From: Rhizobacter sp.
Lineage (GTDB): Bacteria > Pseudomonadota > Gammaproteobacteria > Burkholderiales > Burkholderiaceae_C
DNA: 12,354 nt
NCBI GenBank assembly: GCA_014380155.1
Contig: JACMKJ010000122.1
Location: 1-12,354, forward strand
Direction: 5' to 3'
Below are positions 1 to 6,285 of the stretch, piece after piece; within the stretch, counting starts at the first letter, position 1; each line of letters opens with the position of its first letter. The notes beneath the pieces are model-generated. The model was not told the origin of the DNA, made no database searches, and was given only the letters and a program-made list of their open reading frames with translations. Made by a program: the position numbers and the translations under genes.

Positions 1-1
1 A

Positions 2-916
2 GGCGAAGCCGCCGCCCGCGCGCGCATCGTGCATGGCATGCCCGACGTGCTGGACACCCAACGCACACGCTATGCCGGCCGCAAGGTGCTGGTGGTGGGT
101 GCTGGCCACTCGGCTGCAGGCAACCTGCTTGCGCTAGCCACACTGGCCGAACAGGAGCCAGCCACGCGCCTGGCCTGGGCCGTGCGCGGCACCGACATGC
201 GCCGGCTCTTCGGCGGCGGAGAAAACGACGGCCTGCCTGCACGCGGCGCACTCGGCACTCGCCTGCGCGCACTGGTCGAGCAGGGTCGGCTTGAGCTGCA
301 TCGGGGCTTCGGAATTCGCGAGCTGGTGCCAGGCGCCGAGGGCTTGCGTGTGCTGGCCGTTGACTCCAGCAAGGTGCCGATAGATGGCGTCGACGAGATC
401 ATCGCGTCCACCGGCTCGCGGCCCGACCTCGGCATCGGGCGCGAGCTGCGCCTGCGCCTCGACCCGTGGCTCGAGAGCACCGACGCTCTGGCCCCATTGA
501 TTGACCCCAACGAGCACAGCTGCGGCACCGTGCGCCCGCACGGACACCGCGAGCTGGCGCACCCCGAGCCCGGCTTCTACGCCATCGGTGCCAAGAGCTA
601 CGGCCGCGCCCCCAACTTCCTGATGGCGACGGGCTACGAGCAGGCGCGCTCGGTGGTGGCGGCCTTGGCGGGTGACTTGCGGGCGGCAGACGAAGTGCGG
701 CTCGAACTGCCCCAGACGGGTGTGTGCTCGGTCGACCTGGCGAGCCCCGAACCCGGCGGCGAGGCCTCGGCCTGCTGCGATGGGCCCGCGAAGGCTGATG
801 CCAGCGCGTGCTGTGTGCTCGATGAAGTGAAAAAGGCCGAGGGCGAGGCGGGTTGTGGTTGCGGGCCCAAAAAAGCCGCACCGGCCGCGGCCGCGGTATC
901 GGCCTGCTGCCGCTGA
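2..916 (+). CDS. ArsO-like FAD/NAD(P)-binding oxidoreductase, 5'-truncated, with Cys-pair tail
   Basis: The frame is open from the left edge, so the N-terminal FAD-binding half lies outside the window. The GTG at 29 and ATG at 38 are internal codons. The visible part starts at a segment reading HGMPDV and continues into a second Rossmann motif, VLVVGAGHSAAGNLL, the NADPH-binding GxGxSA signature of flavin-dependent monooxygenase/thioredoxin-reductase-like proteins. Further on are the ATG-type motif IIASTGSRPDL and a late FYAIGAKSYGRAPNFL segment, both typical of the ArsO-type flavoproteins found in arsenic operons. The last ~65 residues form an appendage with nine cysteines, mostly as CC or CGC pairs (SACC, SACC, GCGC, SACCR). 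Such pairs suit binding of As(III) or another thiophilic metal. Only the fold is well supported; the substrate is inferred. The stop (914-916) lies 1 nt before the GTG of the MFS gene, indicating one operon. Confidence 0.8.
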   Translation, partial: GEAAARARIVHGMPDVLDTQRTRYAGRKVLVVGAGHSAAGNLLALATLAEQEPATRLAWAVRGTDMRRLFGGGENDGLPARGALGTRLRALVEQGRLELHRGFGIRELVPGAEGLRVLAVDSSKVPIDGVDEIIASTGSRPDLGIGRELRLRLDPWLESTDALAPLIDPNEHSCGTVRPHGHRELAHPEPGFYAIGAKSYGRAPNFLMATGYEQARSVVAALAGDLRAADEVRLELPQTGVCSVDLASPEPGGEASACCDGPAKADASACCVLDEVKKAEGEAGCGCGPKKAAPAAAAVSACCR

Positions 917-917
917 C

Positions 918-2105
918 GTGAGCGAGCCGCGCCGCATCGGCACCGTGGCCGCGCTCGGTTCGGCGCAGACCCTGGCCTGGGCATCGACCTACTACCTGCC
1001 CGCCATGCTGGCCGCGCCGATGGCGCGCGACCTGGGGGTGAGCACGCCGACGGTGTTTGCGGCCTTTTCGGTGGCGCTGGGGGTCTCGGCCTTGTTGGGG
1101 CCGGCCGCCGGCCGCACCATCGACCGCCACGGCGGGCGCCCGGTGTTGATCGGCACCAGCATGTTGTTCGCATCGGGACTGGTCGCGCTGGGCGCTGCGC
1201 AAGGCGTGTGGTCGCTCTTCTCGGCGTGGGTGCTGATCGGCCTGGCCATGGGCAGCGGTCTCTACGAAGCGGCCTTCGCGACGCTGGTACGCCTTTATGG
1301 CCACGGCTCACGCAACGCCATCACGGGCATCACCCTGATCGCCGGCTTTGCAAGCACCGTCGGCTGGCCGCTGTCGACGCTGCTGGAGGCGCAGCTCGGC
1401 TGGCGCGGTGCCTGTTTCACCTGGGCGGCGCTGCACCTGTTGATCGGCTTGCCGCTCAACATCAGCCTGCCGCGGGCACCGGCCAAACCCGAGTTGCCTC
1501 GGGCCGACACAGCGAGTGCTGCGCATCCACAAGCGCCACCGATGCGCGCGAGTCTCACCACCGCCCTGCTCGCGTTCGTTTTCGCGGCCACCTGGTTCAC
1601 CAGCACCGCGATGGCGGCGCATTTGCCGGTCTTGCTGCAAGCCACCGGGGCGAGCCTGGCGGTGGCCGTGGGTGTGGGCGCGTTGATCGGCCCGGCACAG
1701 GTGGCGGGTCGCTTGTTGGAGTTCGGTTTTCTGCGCCACGTGCACCCGCTCTTGTCGGCCCGGTTGGCCGCCTTGGGCCACCCGCTGGGCGTGGTCTTGT
1801 TGCTGTCGGCGGGCCCGGTGTTGGCGCCGATGTTTGCGGTGCTGCACGGTGCCGGCAATGGCATCCTGACCATCGCCAAGGGCACGCTGCCGCTGGTGCT
1901 GTTTGGCCCGCAGGGTTATGGCGAGCGGCAAGGTCTGCTGATGCTGCCGGCGCGTGTGGCGCAGGCGCTGGCGCCATTTGTCTTCGGGCTCGCGCTGGCG
2001 CACTGGGGCGGCGCAGCGGTGTGGCTTTCAGCGGGCCTGGGGGTGCTGGCTTTTCTGGTGCTGATGGTGCTGCCGGCAGTCAGCCGGGGCACGGCCTCGC
2101 ACTAG
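918..2105 (+). CDS. MFS transporter, probably arsenic/metalloid-operon linked
   Basis: Predicted 395-residue major facilitator superfamily permease of the inner membrane with about 12 hydrophobic segments. The signature loop between TM2 and TM3 is visible at residues 65-75 (GRTIDRHGGRP). A proline/alanine-rich central loop (roughly residues 190-215) separates the two six-helix halves. The start is taken as GTG 918, 1 nt after the stop of the flavoprotein gene. This gives a normal MFS N-terminus and implies translational coupling, since no strong ribosome site is seen. The same frame is open back to a GTG at 855, but that would add a basic Pro/Arg-rich segment lying over the upstream gene. The neighbour suggests export of an arsenic compound or of a product of the flavoprotein. 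MFS carriers such as ArsJ and ArsK occur in ars operons, but I cannot assign this protein to either, so substrate specificity is open. Confidence 0.88.
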   Translation: MSEPRRIGTVAALGSAQTLAWASTYYLPAMLAAPMARDLGVSTPTVFAAFSVALGVSALLGPAAGRTIDRHGGRPVLIGTSMLFASGLVALGAAQGVWSLFSAWVLIGLAMGSGLYEAAFATLVRLYGHGSRNAITGITLIAGFASTVGWPLSTLLEAQLGWRGACFTWAALHLLIGLPLNISLPRAPAKPELPRADTASAAHPQAPPMRASLTTALLAFVFAATWFTSTAMAAHLPVLLQATGASLAVAVGVGALIGPAQVAGRLLEFGFLRHVHPLLSARLAALGHPLGVVLLLSAGPVLAPMFAVLHGAGNGILTIAKGTLPLVLFGPQGYGERQGLLMLPARVAQALAPFVFGLALAHWGGAAVWLSAGLGVLAFLVLMVLPAVSRGTASH

Positions 2106-2141
2106 ACACGGGACCAGGCTTGCGAGATGGCCGAGCGGCGT

Positions 2142-2318
2142 TCAGGGCTCGACGATCCGGCCGTTGACGAAGGTCTGCTCGCCGATCACCTCGATCAGGA
2201 TCTCGCCGAAGCGGCTTTCCCAGACGTAGCGCAGCACCCCGCTGGTGGCCAGCGGCGGAGGCACCTGCTCTGAGTCGTCGAGGCGCAACAGCGTCTCGGG
2301 GTAAACCGGCGCGTTCAT
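2142..2318 (-). CDS. 58-aa hypothetical protein, second gene of LexA-controlled unit
   Basis: ATG at 2318 to TGA at 2142, read on the minus strand. The 58-residue product starts MNAPVYPETLLRLDDSEQV and ends FVNGRIVEP. The N-terminal half is proline-rich and acidic. The second half (about residues 27-58) looks like a small beta-rich unit: a TSGVLRYVWESRFGE stretch, a hydrophobic ILIEVIG strand, a turn, then TFVNGRIVEP. There is no signal peptide or membrane segment. The gene lies 16 nt downstream of the 27-codon ORF, with a GGGG six bases before the ATG as a possible ribosome site, so the two are probably translated from one mRNA driven by the LexA-box promoter at 2440-2483. Third codon positions are G/C-rich, as in neighbouring genes, which supports real coding. 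I do not recognise the family. The stop lies 36 nt from the convergent MFS gene. Confidence 0.68.
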   Translation of the reverse strand: MNAPVYPETLLRLDDSEQVPPPLATSGVLRYVWESRFGEILIEVIGEQTFVNGRIVEP

Positions 2319-2334
2319 GCAGAACCCCGGTACG

Positions 2335-2418
2335 TCAGAGCCAGCGCCACAGGCGCAGCAGCCAGGACGGCATGCGTTGGGGGTCGGGGCGGTAGTTCTG
2401 GCGGAGTTGATGGTTCAT
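2335..2418 (-). CDS. 27-aa Trp/Arg/Leu-rich peptide, first gene of LexA-controlled unit
   Basis: Very short minus-strand ORF, ATG 2418 to TGA 2335. The N-terminal 16 residues are polar (MNHQLRQNYRPDPQRM). Residues 17-27 are PSWLLRLWRWL, with three tryptophans, four leucines and two arginines, likely to bind a membrane surface. Support for translation is good: a GGAGG sequence (plus-strand 2424-2428) sits five bases before the ATG. The start also lies directly downstream of a promoter with a LexA operator, and a second ORF follows after 16 nt. It could be (a) a small SOS-induced membrane-active peptide or toxin, similar in concept to TisB though not in sequence, (b) a leader peptide coupling translation to the 58-codon gene, or (c) a small protein-binding peptide. 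I cannot choose among these from sequence alone. Confidence 0.6.
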   Translation of the reverse strand: MNHQLRQNYRPDPQRMPSWLLRLWRWL

Positions 2419-2423
2419 CGAGG

Positions 2424-2428
2424 CCTCC
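2424..2428 (-). promoter_or_regulatory. Strong ribosome binding site of the 27-codon ORF
   Basis: On the minus strand the sequence reads GGAGG, then CCTCG, then ATG at 2418. The match to the anti-Shine-Dalgarno sequence and the 5-nt spacing are good, and stand out against the weak sites of most other genes here. It decides the start of an ORF that would otherwise be dismissed on length. Confidence 0.7.
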
Positions 2429-2439
2429 AATGGCAATCA

Positions 2440-2455
2440 CTGTATATGCATACAG
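2440..2455 (-). promoter_or_regulatory. LexA box (SOS operator)
   Basis: The 16-bp core CTGTATATGCATACAG has the invariant CTGT-N8-ACAG form of the LexA operator. Extended to 20 bp (2438-2457) it matches the E. coli consensus TACTGTATATATATACAGTA at 17 of 20 positions. It is AT-rich in otherwise GC-rich DNA and overlaps the predicted -10 and start point of the minus-strand promoter, so LexA binding should block transcription of the two small ORFs. The nearest plus-strand gene start is far downstream, so the minus-strand unit is the only sensible target. Confidence 0.9.
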
Positions 2456-2483
2456 TATGCAGCCAGGCCGACCCGCTCGTCAA
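2454..2483 (-). promoter_or_regulatory. Sigma70-type promoter of the SOS small-ORF unit
   Basis: Minus strand: -35 TTGACG (2483-2478, 5/6 match), an 18-nt spacer, and -10 CATACT (2459-2454, 4/6 match). The inferred start point is near 2447, inside the LexA box, giving a leader of about 30 nt with the GGAGG site. A second possible -10, TATACA (2446-2441), lies fully within the LexA box but lacks a good -35. Confidence 0.6.
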
Positions 2484-2622
2484 GCGACCAGGCGCCCTGC
2501 CAACCTGAAACGCGCGCTACCCGGATCATGCGCCGCGCCAGCATCGAGCCCTGTGCCTGGGTGCTCAACAAGAGCGTGCTCGCCACTCGCACGACTGGTC
2601 ATACCGAGCGGGCAGCCTGGGC
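2484..2622. other. Short intergenic spacer, no gene seen
   Basis: The 139 bp between the stop of the dienelactone hydrolase and the -35 of the LexA-controlled promoter. I see no convincing ORF, T-tract terminator or repeat here. A weak GAGC/GCTC pairing is present but has no uridine run. Confidence 0.5.
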
Positions 2623-3513
2623 TCAAGCCGCGAGGTGCCGCTTGAAGAACGCCACCGTGCGCTGCCAGGAAAGCTTGGCAGCTGCCTCGTCGTAACGTGG
2701 CGTGGTGTCGTTGTTGAAACCGTGCTGCACACCCGGGTAGATGAACGCCTCGTGGGACACACCCGCAGCCTTGAGCGCCGCCTCGTAAGCAGGCCAACCT
2801 GCGTTGACGCGCTCGTCGGCGCCCGCGTACTGCAGCAGCAGCGGCGCCTTGATGCGCGGCACATCGGCGGCGGCGGGTTGCCCGCCATAAAACGGGACAC
2901 CGGCCGCCAGCTCGGGCAAGCGGGTGGCCAGGTGGTTGACGAGCCCGCCTCCGTAGCAGAAGCCCACCGCACCGACCTTGCCGTTGCCGGCGGGCAAGGC
3001 CTTGAGGTAGCCGAAGGCAGCGATGAAGTCTTCACGCGTTTTGGTCTGATCGAGCTTGGGGAACAGCTCGCGCGCTTTGTCTTCGTCACCGGGGTAACCA
3101 CCCAACGGCGCCAGTGCGTCGGGCGCGAGTGCGATGAAGCCATCGAGCGCGAGCCTTCGGGTGATGTCTTCGATGTGCGGGTTGAGCCCGCGGTTTTCGT
3201 GGATCACCAGCACCGTGCCCAGCTTGCCCGATGACTGCGCCGGCTGGGCCAGATAGGCCTTGACGGTGCCATAACCCAGCGGCGAAACGATCTCGATGCG
3301 GCTGGTCTTGATGCGCGTGTCTTGTGGTGAGACCTGCTGCGCGGCAGCGAAGCTCGGGCTCAGGGCGGCCAGCAAGCCAGCGGCCGAGGCACCCGCTGCC
3401 ACGTGGCGCGAAGCCCCGTCGAGAAAACCGCGCCGGCTGATGCCGCCATGCACGTACTGGTCAAACAGTTTCAAGACCTCGGGGTGGAAGTCTGTGGCAG
3501 TCAGTCGGGTCAT
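2623..3513 (-). CDS. Dienelactone hydrolase family protein with Tat-type signal
   Basis: The 296-residue alpha/beta hydrolase is of the dienelactone hydrolase (DLH/YghX-like) family. The catalytic triad is visible: nucleophile Cys186 in GFCYGGG, Asp233 in GADERVN, and His264 in VQHGFNND. HENRG (residues 105-109) carries the Glu/Arg pair that controls the cysteine in this family. The N-terminus has a twin-arginine motif (ISRRGFLDGA, residues 25-34) followed by an Ala/Leu hydrophobic stretch to about residue 58. That indicates Tat export, although the ~24 residues before RR are long; this layout (HPEVLKLFDQYVHG before SRRGF) is common in the family. The substrate is unknown; dienelactone-type or ester substrates are possible. 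The start ATG 3513 lies 33 nt after the stop of the sigma54 regulator on the same strand, so read-through co-transcription is likely. The ribosome site is weak. Confidence 0.92.
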   Translation of the reverse strand: MTRLTATDFHPEVLKLFDQYVHGGISRRGFLDGASRHVAAGASAAGLLAALSPSFAAAQQVSPQDTRIKTSRIEIVSPLGYGTVKAYLAQPAQSSGKLGTVLVIHENRGLNPHIEDITRRLALDGFIALAPDALAPLGGYPGDEDKARELFPKLDQTKTREDFIAAFGYLKALPAGNGKVGAVGFCYGGGLVNHLATRLPELAAGVPFYGGQPAAADVPRIKAPLLLQYAGADERVNAGWPAYEAALKAAGVSHEAFIYPGVQHGFNNDTTPRYDEAAAKLSWQRTVAFFKRHLAA

Positions 3514-3546
3514 GCGATGCCTGGCTGTGAACGTCTGTGATGGGTG

Positions 3547-4686
3547 TCAGATGTGGGTGGGCTGAACCTGCGGGGCAATGTAGCCCTGGCGTGCAGCCGC
3601 GTCCACGGCAGTGGCATTCGCGCGTAACTCAACCGCCGTGTCGTCACGCAGCAGGCCATGCCGCTTGAGCAAGGTGCGCAATGTGTTGCGTGTGACGCCC
3701 AGCAGCTTGGCAGCCTGTACCTGGTTGTCTCGGCTGTGGCTGAACGCGCCGTGAACCAGCAGCGACTCGATCCGCTCGAACAAGCGCGGCTGGCGCTGCT
3801 CCAGCAACAACTGCAAAGCCTGCGCGAGCAGATCGAGCGGCGCCACCGGTGAGGGCTCGGTGACTTGTGTCGCCGGTGCGGCGAGGCCGGCAACCACCGT
3901 TGAAAACGGGAGCAACAACGAGAAGCGAAAGTCACTCGCCCGCACCACGCCGTCCTTGCACACGATGAGCGCGTAGTGGATGACGTTTTCCAGCTCGCGG
4001 ATGTTGCCCGGCCAGCCATAGGCCAGCAGAGCGCCCTGCGCCTCAGGTGGCAACACCGGCCCCTTGAGCAGCAGCTTGCCGGCATAGACCGACATGAAGT
4101 GGCGCGCCAGCGGCAAGATGTCGCCGGTGCGCTCGCGCAGCGGTGGCAGCTCGATGGCGGCCACGCTCAGCCGGTAGTAGAGGTCGGCGCGAAAGTGCCG
4201 CGCTTCCACCGCGCGGCGCAGGTCAACGTTGGTGGCGGCCACCAGCCGCACGTCGAGCGGGATGGCGCGGCGCGAACCCAGGCGCACCACCTGCCGCTCT
4301 TGCAGCACGCGCAGCAGCTTCACTTGCAAGGCGAGCGGCAGGTCGCCGATTTCGTCGAGAAAAAGCGTGCCGCCATTGGCCGCTTCGAACCAGCCCGCGC
4401 GCGCCTGGCCGGCACCGGTGAATGCACCCATCTCGTGGCCGAAGAGTTCGGCGTCGATCAGGGTCTCGCTGAAAGCGCCGCAGTTCACCGCGAGAAACGG
4501 CCCGCTGCGCCGGCTGCACTTGTGGATGTGTCGTGCGACCAATTCCTTGCCGGTGCCGGTCTCGCCGACCACCAGCACGGTGGCTTCGGTCTGCGCCACA
4601 CGCTCGATGTCTTCGAGCAGGGCAACCGAGCGCGGGTCGTGAAATATCAAGGCTCCTTCGCTTCGGGGCAGTGTGGTGGTGGCCAT
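3547..4686 (-). CDS. Sigma54-dependent AAA+ activator, Fis-type HTH, no sensory domain
   Basis: Predicted 379-residue enhancer-binding activator of sigma54 RNA polymerase. Motifs in order: Walker A GETGTGKE (41-48), the sigma54-contacting GAFTGA loop (87-92), Walker B TLFLDE (107-112), arginine-finger region FRADLYYRL (165-173), sensor II GNIRELEN (227-234), and a C-terminal Fis-type helix-turn-helix (about 319-344, NQVQAAKLLGVTRNTLRTLL). Only ~20 residues precede the AAA+ module, so there is no receiver, GAF or PAS domain. In this it resembles PspF, which is controlled by a partner protein. A variable ~65-residue linker joins AAA+ to HTH. The frame is open back to 4917, but that would overlap the divergent acyltransferase gene. 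ATG 4686 (MATTTLPRSEG) gives a normal AAA+ start. The target genes are not evident; I found no clean -24/-12 site beside it. Confidence 0.92.
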   Translation of the reverse strand: MATTTLPRSEGALIFHDPRSVALLEDIERVAQTEATVLVVGETGTGKELVARHIHKCSRRSGPFLAVNCGAFSETLIDAELFGHEMGAFTGAGQARAGWFEAANGGTLFLDEIGDLPLALQVKLLRVLQERQVVRLGSRRAIPLDVRLVAATNVDLRRAVEARHFRADLYYRLSVAAIELPPLRERTGDILPLARHFMSVYAGKLLLKGPVLPPEAQGALLAYGWPGNIRELENVIHYALIVCKDGVVRASDFRFSLLLPFSTVVAGLAAPATQVTEPSPVAPLDLLAQALQLLLEQRQPRLFERIESLLVHGAFSHSRDNQVQAAKLLGVTRNTLRTLLKRHGLLRDDTAVELRANATAVDAAARQGYIAPQVQPTHI

Positions 4687-4815
4687 AGACAGCGGACCGA
4701 GCTTAGGCAGAGGCTCTTGCAGCAGGAACGAAGCTTTGCAAGCTTCGATATGCCGAATAAGCTTGCTCGAATTGCGCAGTTGAGCGCGCCGAGACGCACA
4801 ACTAGCATCGTGTTC
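4687..4815. promoter_or_regulatory. Divergent intergenic regulatory region
   Basis: The 129-bp spacer between the divergently transcribed sigma54 activator and acyltransferase genes. It is more AT-rich than its surroundings and contains a perfect inverted repeat (4729-4747), a further AAGCTT at 4759-4764, and an imperfect dyad near 4765-4784. Promoters for both genes must lie here. GG...TTGCA pairs resembling sigma54 sites occur on the plus strand, but the spacing is one base too long. Confidence 0.55.
4729..4747. repeat. Perfect 8-3-8 inverted repeat, candidate operator
   Basis: CGAAGCTT-TGC-AAGCTTCG is a perfect dyad with 8-bp arms and a 3-nt centre, about 45 bp upstream of the sigma54 activator start and 70 bp upstream of the acyltransferase start. 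There is no T-run on either side and no gene end nearby, so it is more likely an operator than a terminator. The cognate protein is unknown; the Fis-type activator next door is one candidate. Confidence 0.6.
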
Positions 4816-5442
4816 ATGAACAAGTTGCTGCGTCGCCTGCTCTCTTATTTTGCCCATGAGCATGGTCGCTTCGTGACCTTGTGGCTGCGAACGTGCAACC
4901 CCTCCAACCACGAGCACGCCCGCTATCTGCGCCGCTGGGGTGGCCTGCAGTCGATCGGCGAAAACACCACCATCACACGCGGTGCGGTGTTCACCGACCC
5001 GGCCTACGTGCGCATCGGTTCGAACTGCGGCATTTCAGTGGCCACCTTCATCGGCCACGATGGCTCGATCCGGGTGCTCAACAACGCCTATGGCGTGCGG
5101 CTCGACGCGGTCGGCAAGATCGACATTCGCGACAACTCGTTCATCGGCTACGGCGCGATCATCATGCCGGGCGTGACGATCGGGCCCAACTCGGTGGTGG
5201 GCGCCGGTGCGGTGGTCACCAAGGATGTGCCACCCAACACGGTGGTCGGCGTGGCCGCCACGCGCCGCCTGATGAGCACCGAGGAGCTGGTGGCACGCAA
5301 GCTGGAGCGCGCCCGCAGCTACCCCTGGTACCCCTTGATTGCTCAGCGTGCAGGTGACTTCGACGCGGCCATGGAGCCCGAGCTGTTGCGCCGGCGGATC
5401 GCCTCGTTCTACCCCGCAGATCCTTTGCCCACCAGCGGCTGA
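4816..5442 (+). CDS. Hexapeptide-repeat (left-handed beta-helix) acyltransferase
   Basis: The 208-residue cytoplasmic protein is of the LbH acyltransferase family (WbbJ/LacA/Cat-like). Hexapeptide-type [I/V/L]-G-x-x-x-x periodicity runs from about residue 45 to 145: SIGENTTI, RIGSNCGI, DIRDNSFIGYGAIIMPGV, TIGPNSVVGAGAVVTKDVP. The closing NTVVGVAATRRL segment is the usual exit from the helix in O-acetyltransferases. His81 in the FIGHDG turn is a candidate catalytic histidine. The C-terminal ~55 residues are helical and basic. Such enzymes transfer an acetyl or other acyl group to sugars or small molecules; the substrate cannot be read here. ATG 4816 is preferred; an in-frame GTG at 4810 would add two residues. 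The gene is divergent from the sigma54 activator, and no polysaccharide-cluster genes are adjacent. Confidence 0.88.
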   Translation: MNKLLRRLLSYFAHEHGRFVTLWLRTCNPSNHEHARYLRRWGGLQSIGENTTITRGAVFTDPAYVRIGSNCGISVATFIGHDGSIRVLNNAYGVRLDAVGKIDIRDNSFIGYGAIIMPGVTIGPNSVVGAGAVVTKDVPPNTVVGVAATRRLMSTEELVARKLERARSYPWYPLIAQRAGDFDAAMEPELLRRRIASFYPADPLPTSG

Positions 5443-5520
5443 CTCGGGCTGGCTCGGGCATAGAAGCCTCGGCAAGCCCCTGGTTCAGCCACCGGGGCGC
5501 GGCCAGCCGATACTTCGGCC

Positions 5521-6285
5521 ATGAGAGTTTTTGCCGTCTCCGACGTTCACGTCGACTACGCCGTCAATGCGCAATGGGTCGAGAGCCTGTCGACCACCGA
5601 CTTCCAGAACGATGTGCTGATCCTCGCCGGCGACGTGTCTGATTCGCTGGGCAAGATGGAGATGTGCTTCAACACGCTGGCGCGGCGCTTCATGAAGGTG
5701 CTGTTCGTGCCGGGCAACCACGACCTGTGGGTGGTGCGCGATGCGGCCACGCTCACCTCGCTTCAAAAGCTGGACGCCGTGCGCGCCCTGGCCGAGGCCT
5801 GCGGCGTCTCGATGCAGCCCTATCACCGGGGCTCGCTGTCGATCATCCCGATGATGAGCTGGTACGACTTCTCGTTCGGCCCGCCGAGCGCCGAGCTGCG
5901 CGAGCGCTGGATGGACTTTCACGCCTGCCGCTGGCCCGAAGGTTTTGGCACCGCCGAGGTGGCCACCCATTTTCTCGACATGAACGAATCGCTGGCCCGC
6001 CGAGGTGATGAAACCATCATTTCGTTTTCGCACTTTCTGCCGCGCATCGATGTGATGCCCTCGTTCATCCGCGAGCCCGGCCGCATGCTCTACCCGGTGT
6101 TGGGTGCCAACCGGCTGGACGAGCAGATTCGCCGGCTCGGCTCGGCGATTCACGTCTATGGTCACAGCCACGTCAACCAGCGCACCACCATCGATGGCAC
6201 GCTCTACGTGAACAACGCCTTCGCCTACCCCAAAGAGACCCGCATCGCCGCGAAGGCACTGGTGTGTGTGCATGAAACCGTCTGA
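5521..6285 (+). CDS. Calcineurin-like metallophosphoesterase
   Basis: The 254-residue protein has the complete metallophosphoesterase signature: DVH (residues 8-10), GDVSD (37-41), GNHD (65-68), FSH (169-171) and GHSH (214-217). It should hold two metal ions through Asp8, His10, Asp38, Asn66, His171, His215 and His217 and hydrolyse a phosphoester. The substrate (protein phosphate, nucleotide or phospholipid headgroup) cannot be told. There is no signal peptide, so it is probably cytoplasmic. ATG 5521 gives a normal N-terminus (MRVFAVSDVH) with the first metal motif within ten residues. The end overlaps the start of the phosphopantetheinyl transferase by 14 nt, suggesting translational coupling. 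Confidence 0.92.
   Translation: MRVFAVSDVHVDYAVNAQWVESLSTTDFQNDVLILAGDVSDSLGKMEMCFNTLARRFMKVLFVPGNHDLWVVRDAATLTSLQKLDAVRALAEACGVSMQPYHRGSLSIIPMMSWYDFSFGPPSAELRERWMDFHACRWPEGFGTAEVATHFLDMNESLARRGDETIISFSHFLPRIDVMPSFIREPGRMLYPVLGANRLDEQIRRLGSAIHVYGHSHVNQRTTIDGTLYVNNAFAYPKETRIAAKALVCVHETV

Noticed and set aside
399..1311. Minus-strand open frames across the flavoprotein/MFS junction
   Set aside because: They are Arg/Ser/Pro-rich antisense translations typical of high-GC coding DNA with no motifs.
4707..4727. Sigma54 promoter in the divergent spacer (AGGCAG...TTGCA)
   Set aside because: The GG-to-GC spacing is 11 nt, not the strict 10 nt required for sigma54 promoters.
3976..4815. Upstream extension of the acyltransferase frame across the sigma54 regulator
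   Set aside because: This part is antisense to AAA+ motifs and has no fold of its own; ATG 4816 starts a normal acyltransferase.
4687..4917. N-terminal extension of the sigma54 activator to 4917
   Set aside because: It would overlap the divergent acyltransferase gene and the perfect dyad and adds no recognisable sensory domain.
5480..5505. Hairpin CCCCTGGT/ACCGGGG between acyltransferase and metallophosphoesterase, as a terminator
   Set aside because: The stem has a bulge and is not followed by a T-run; too weak to call.
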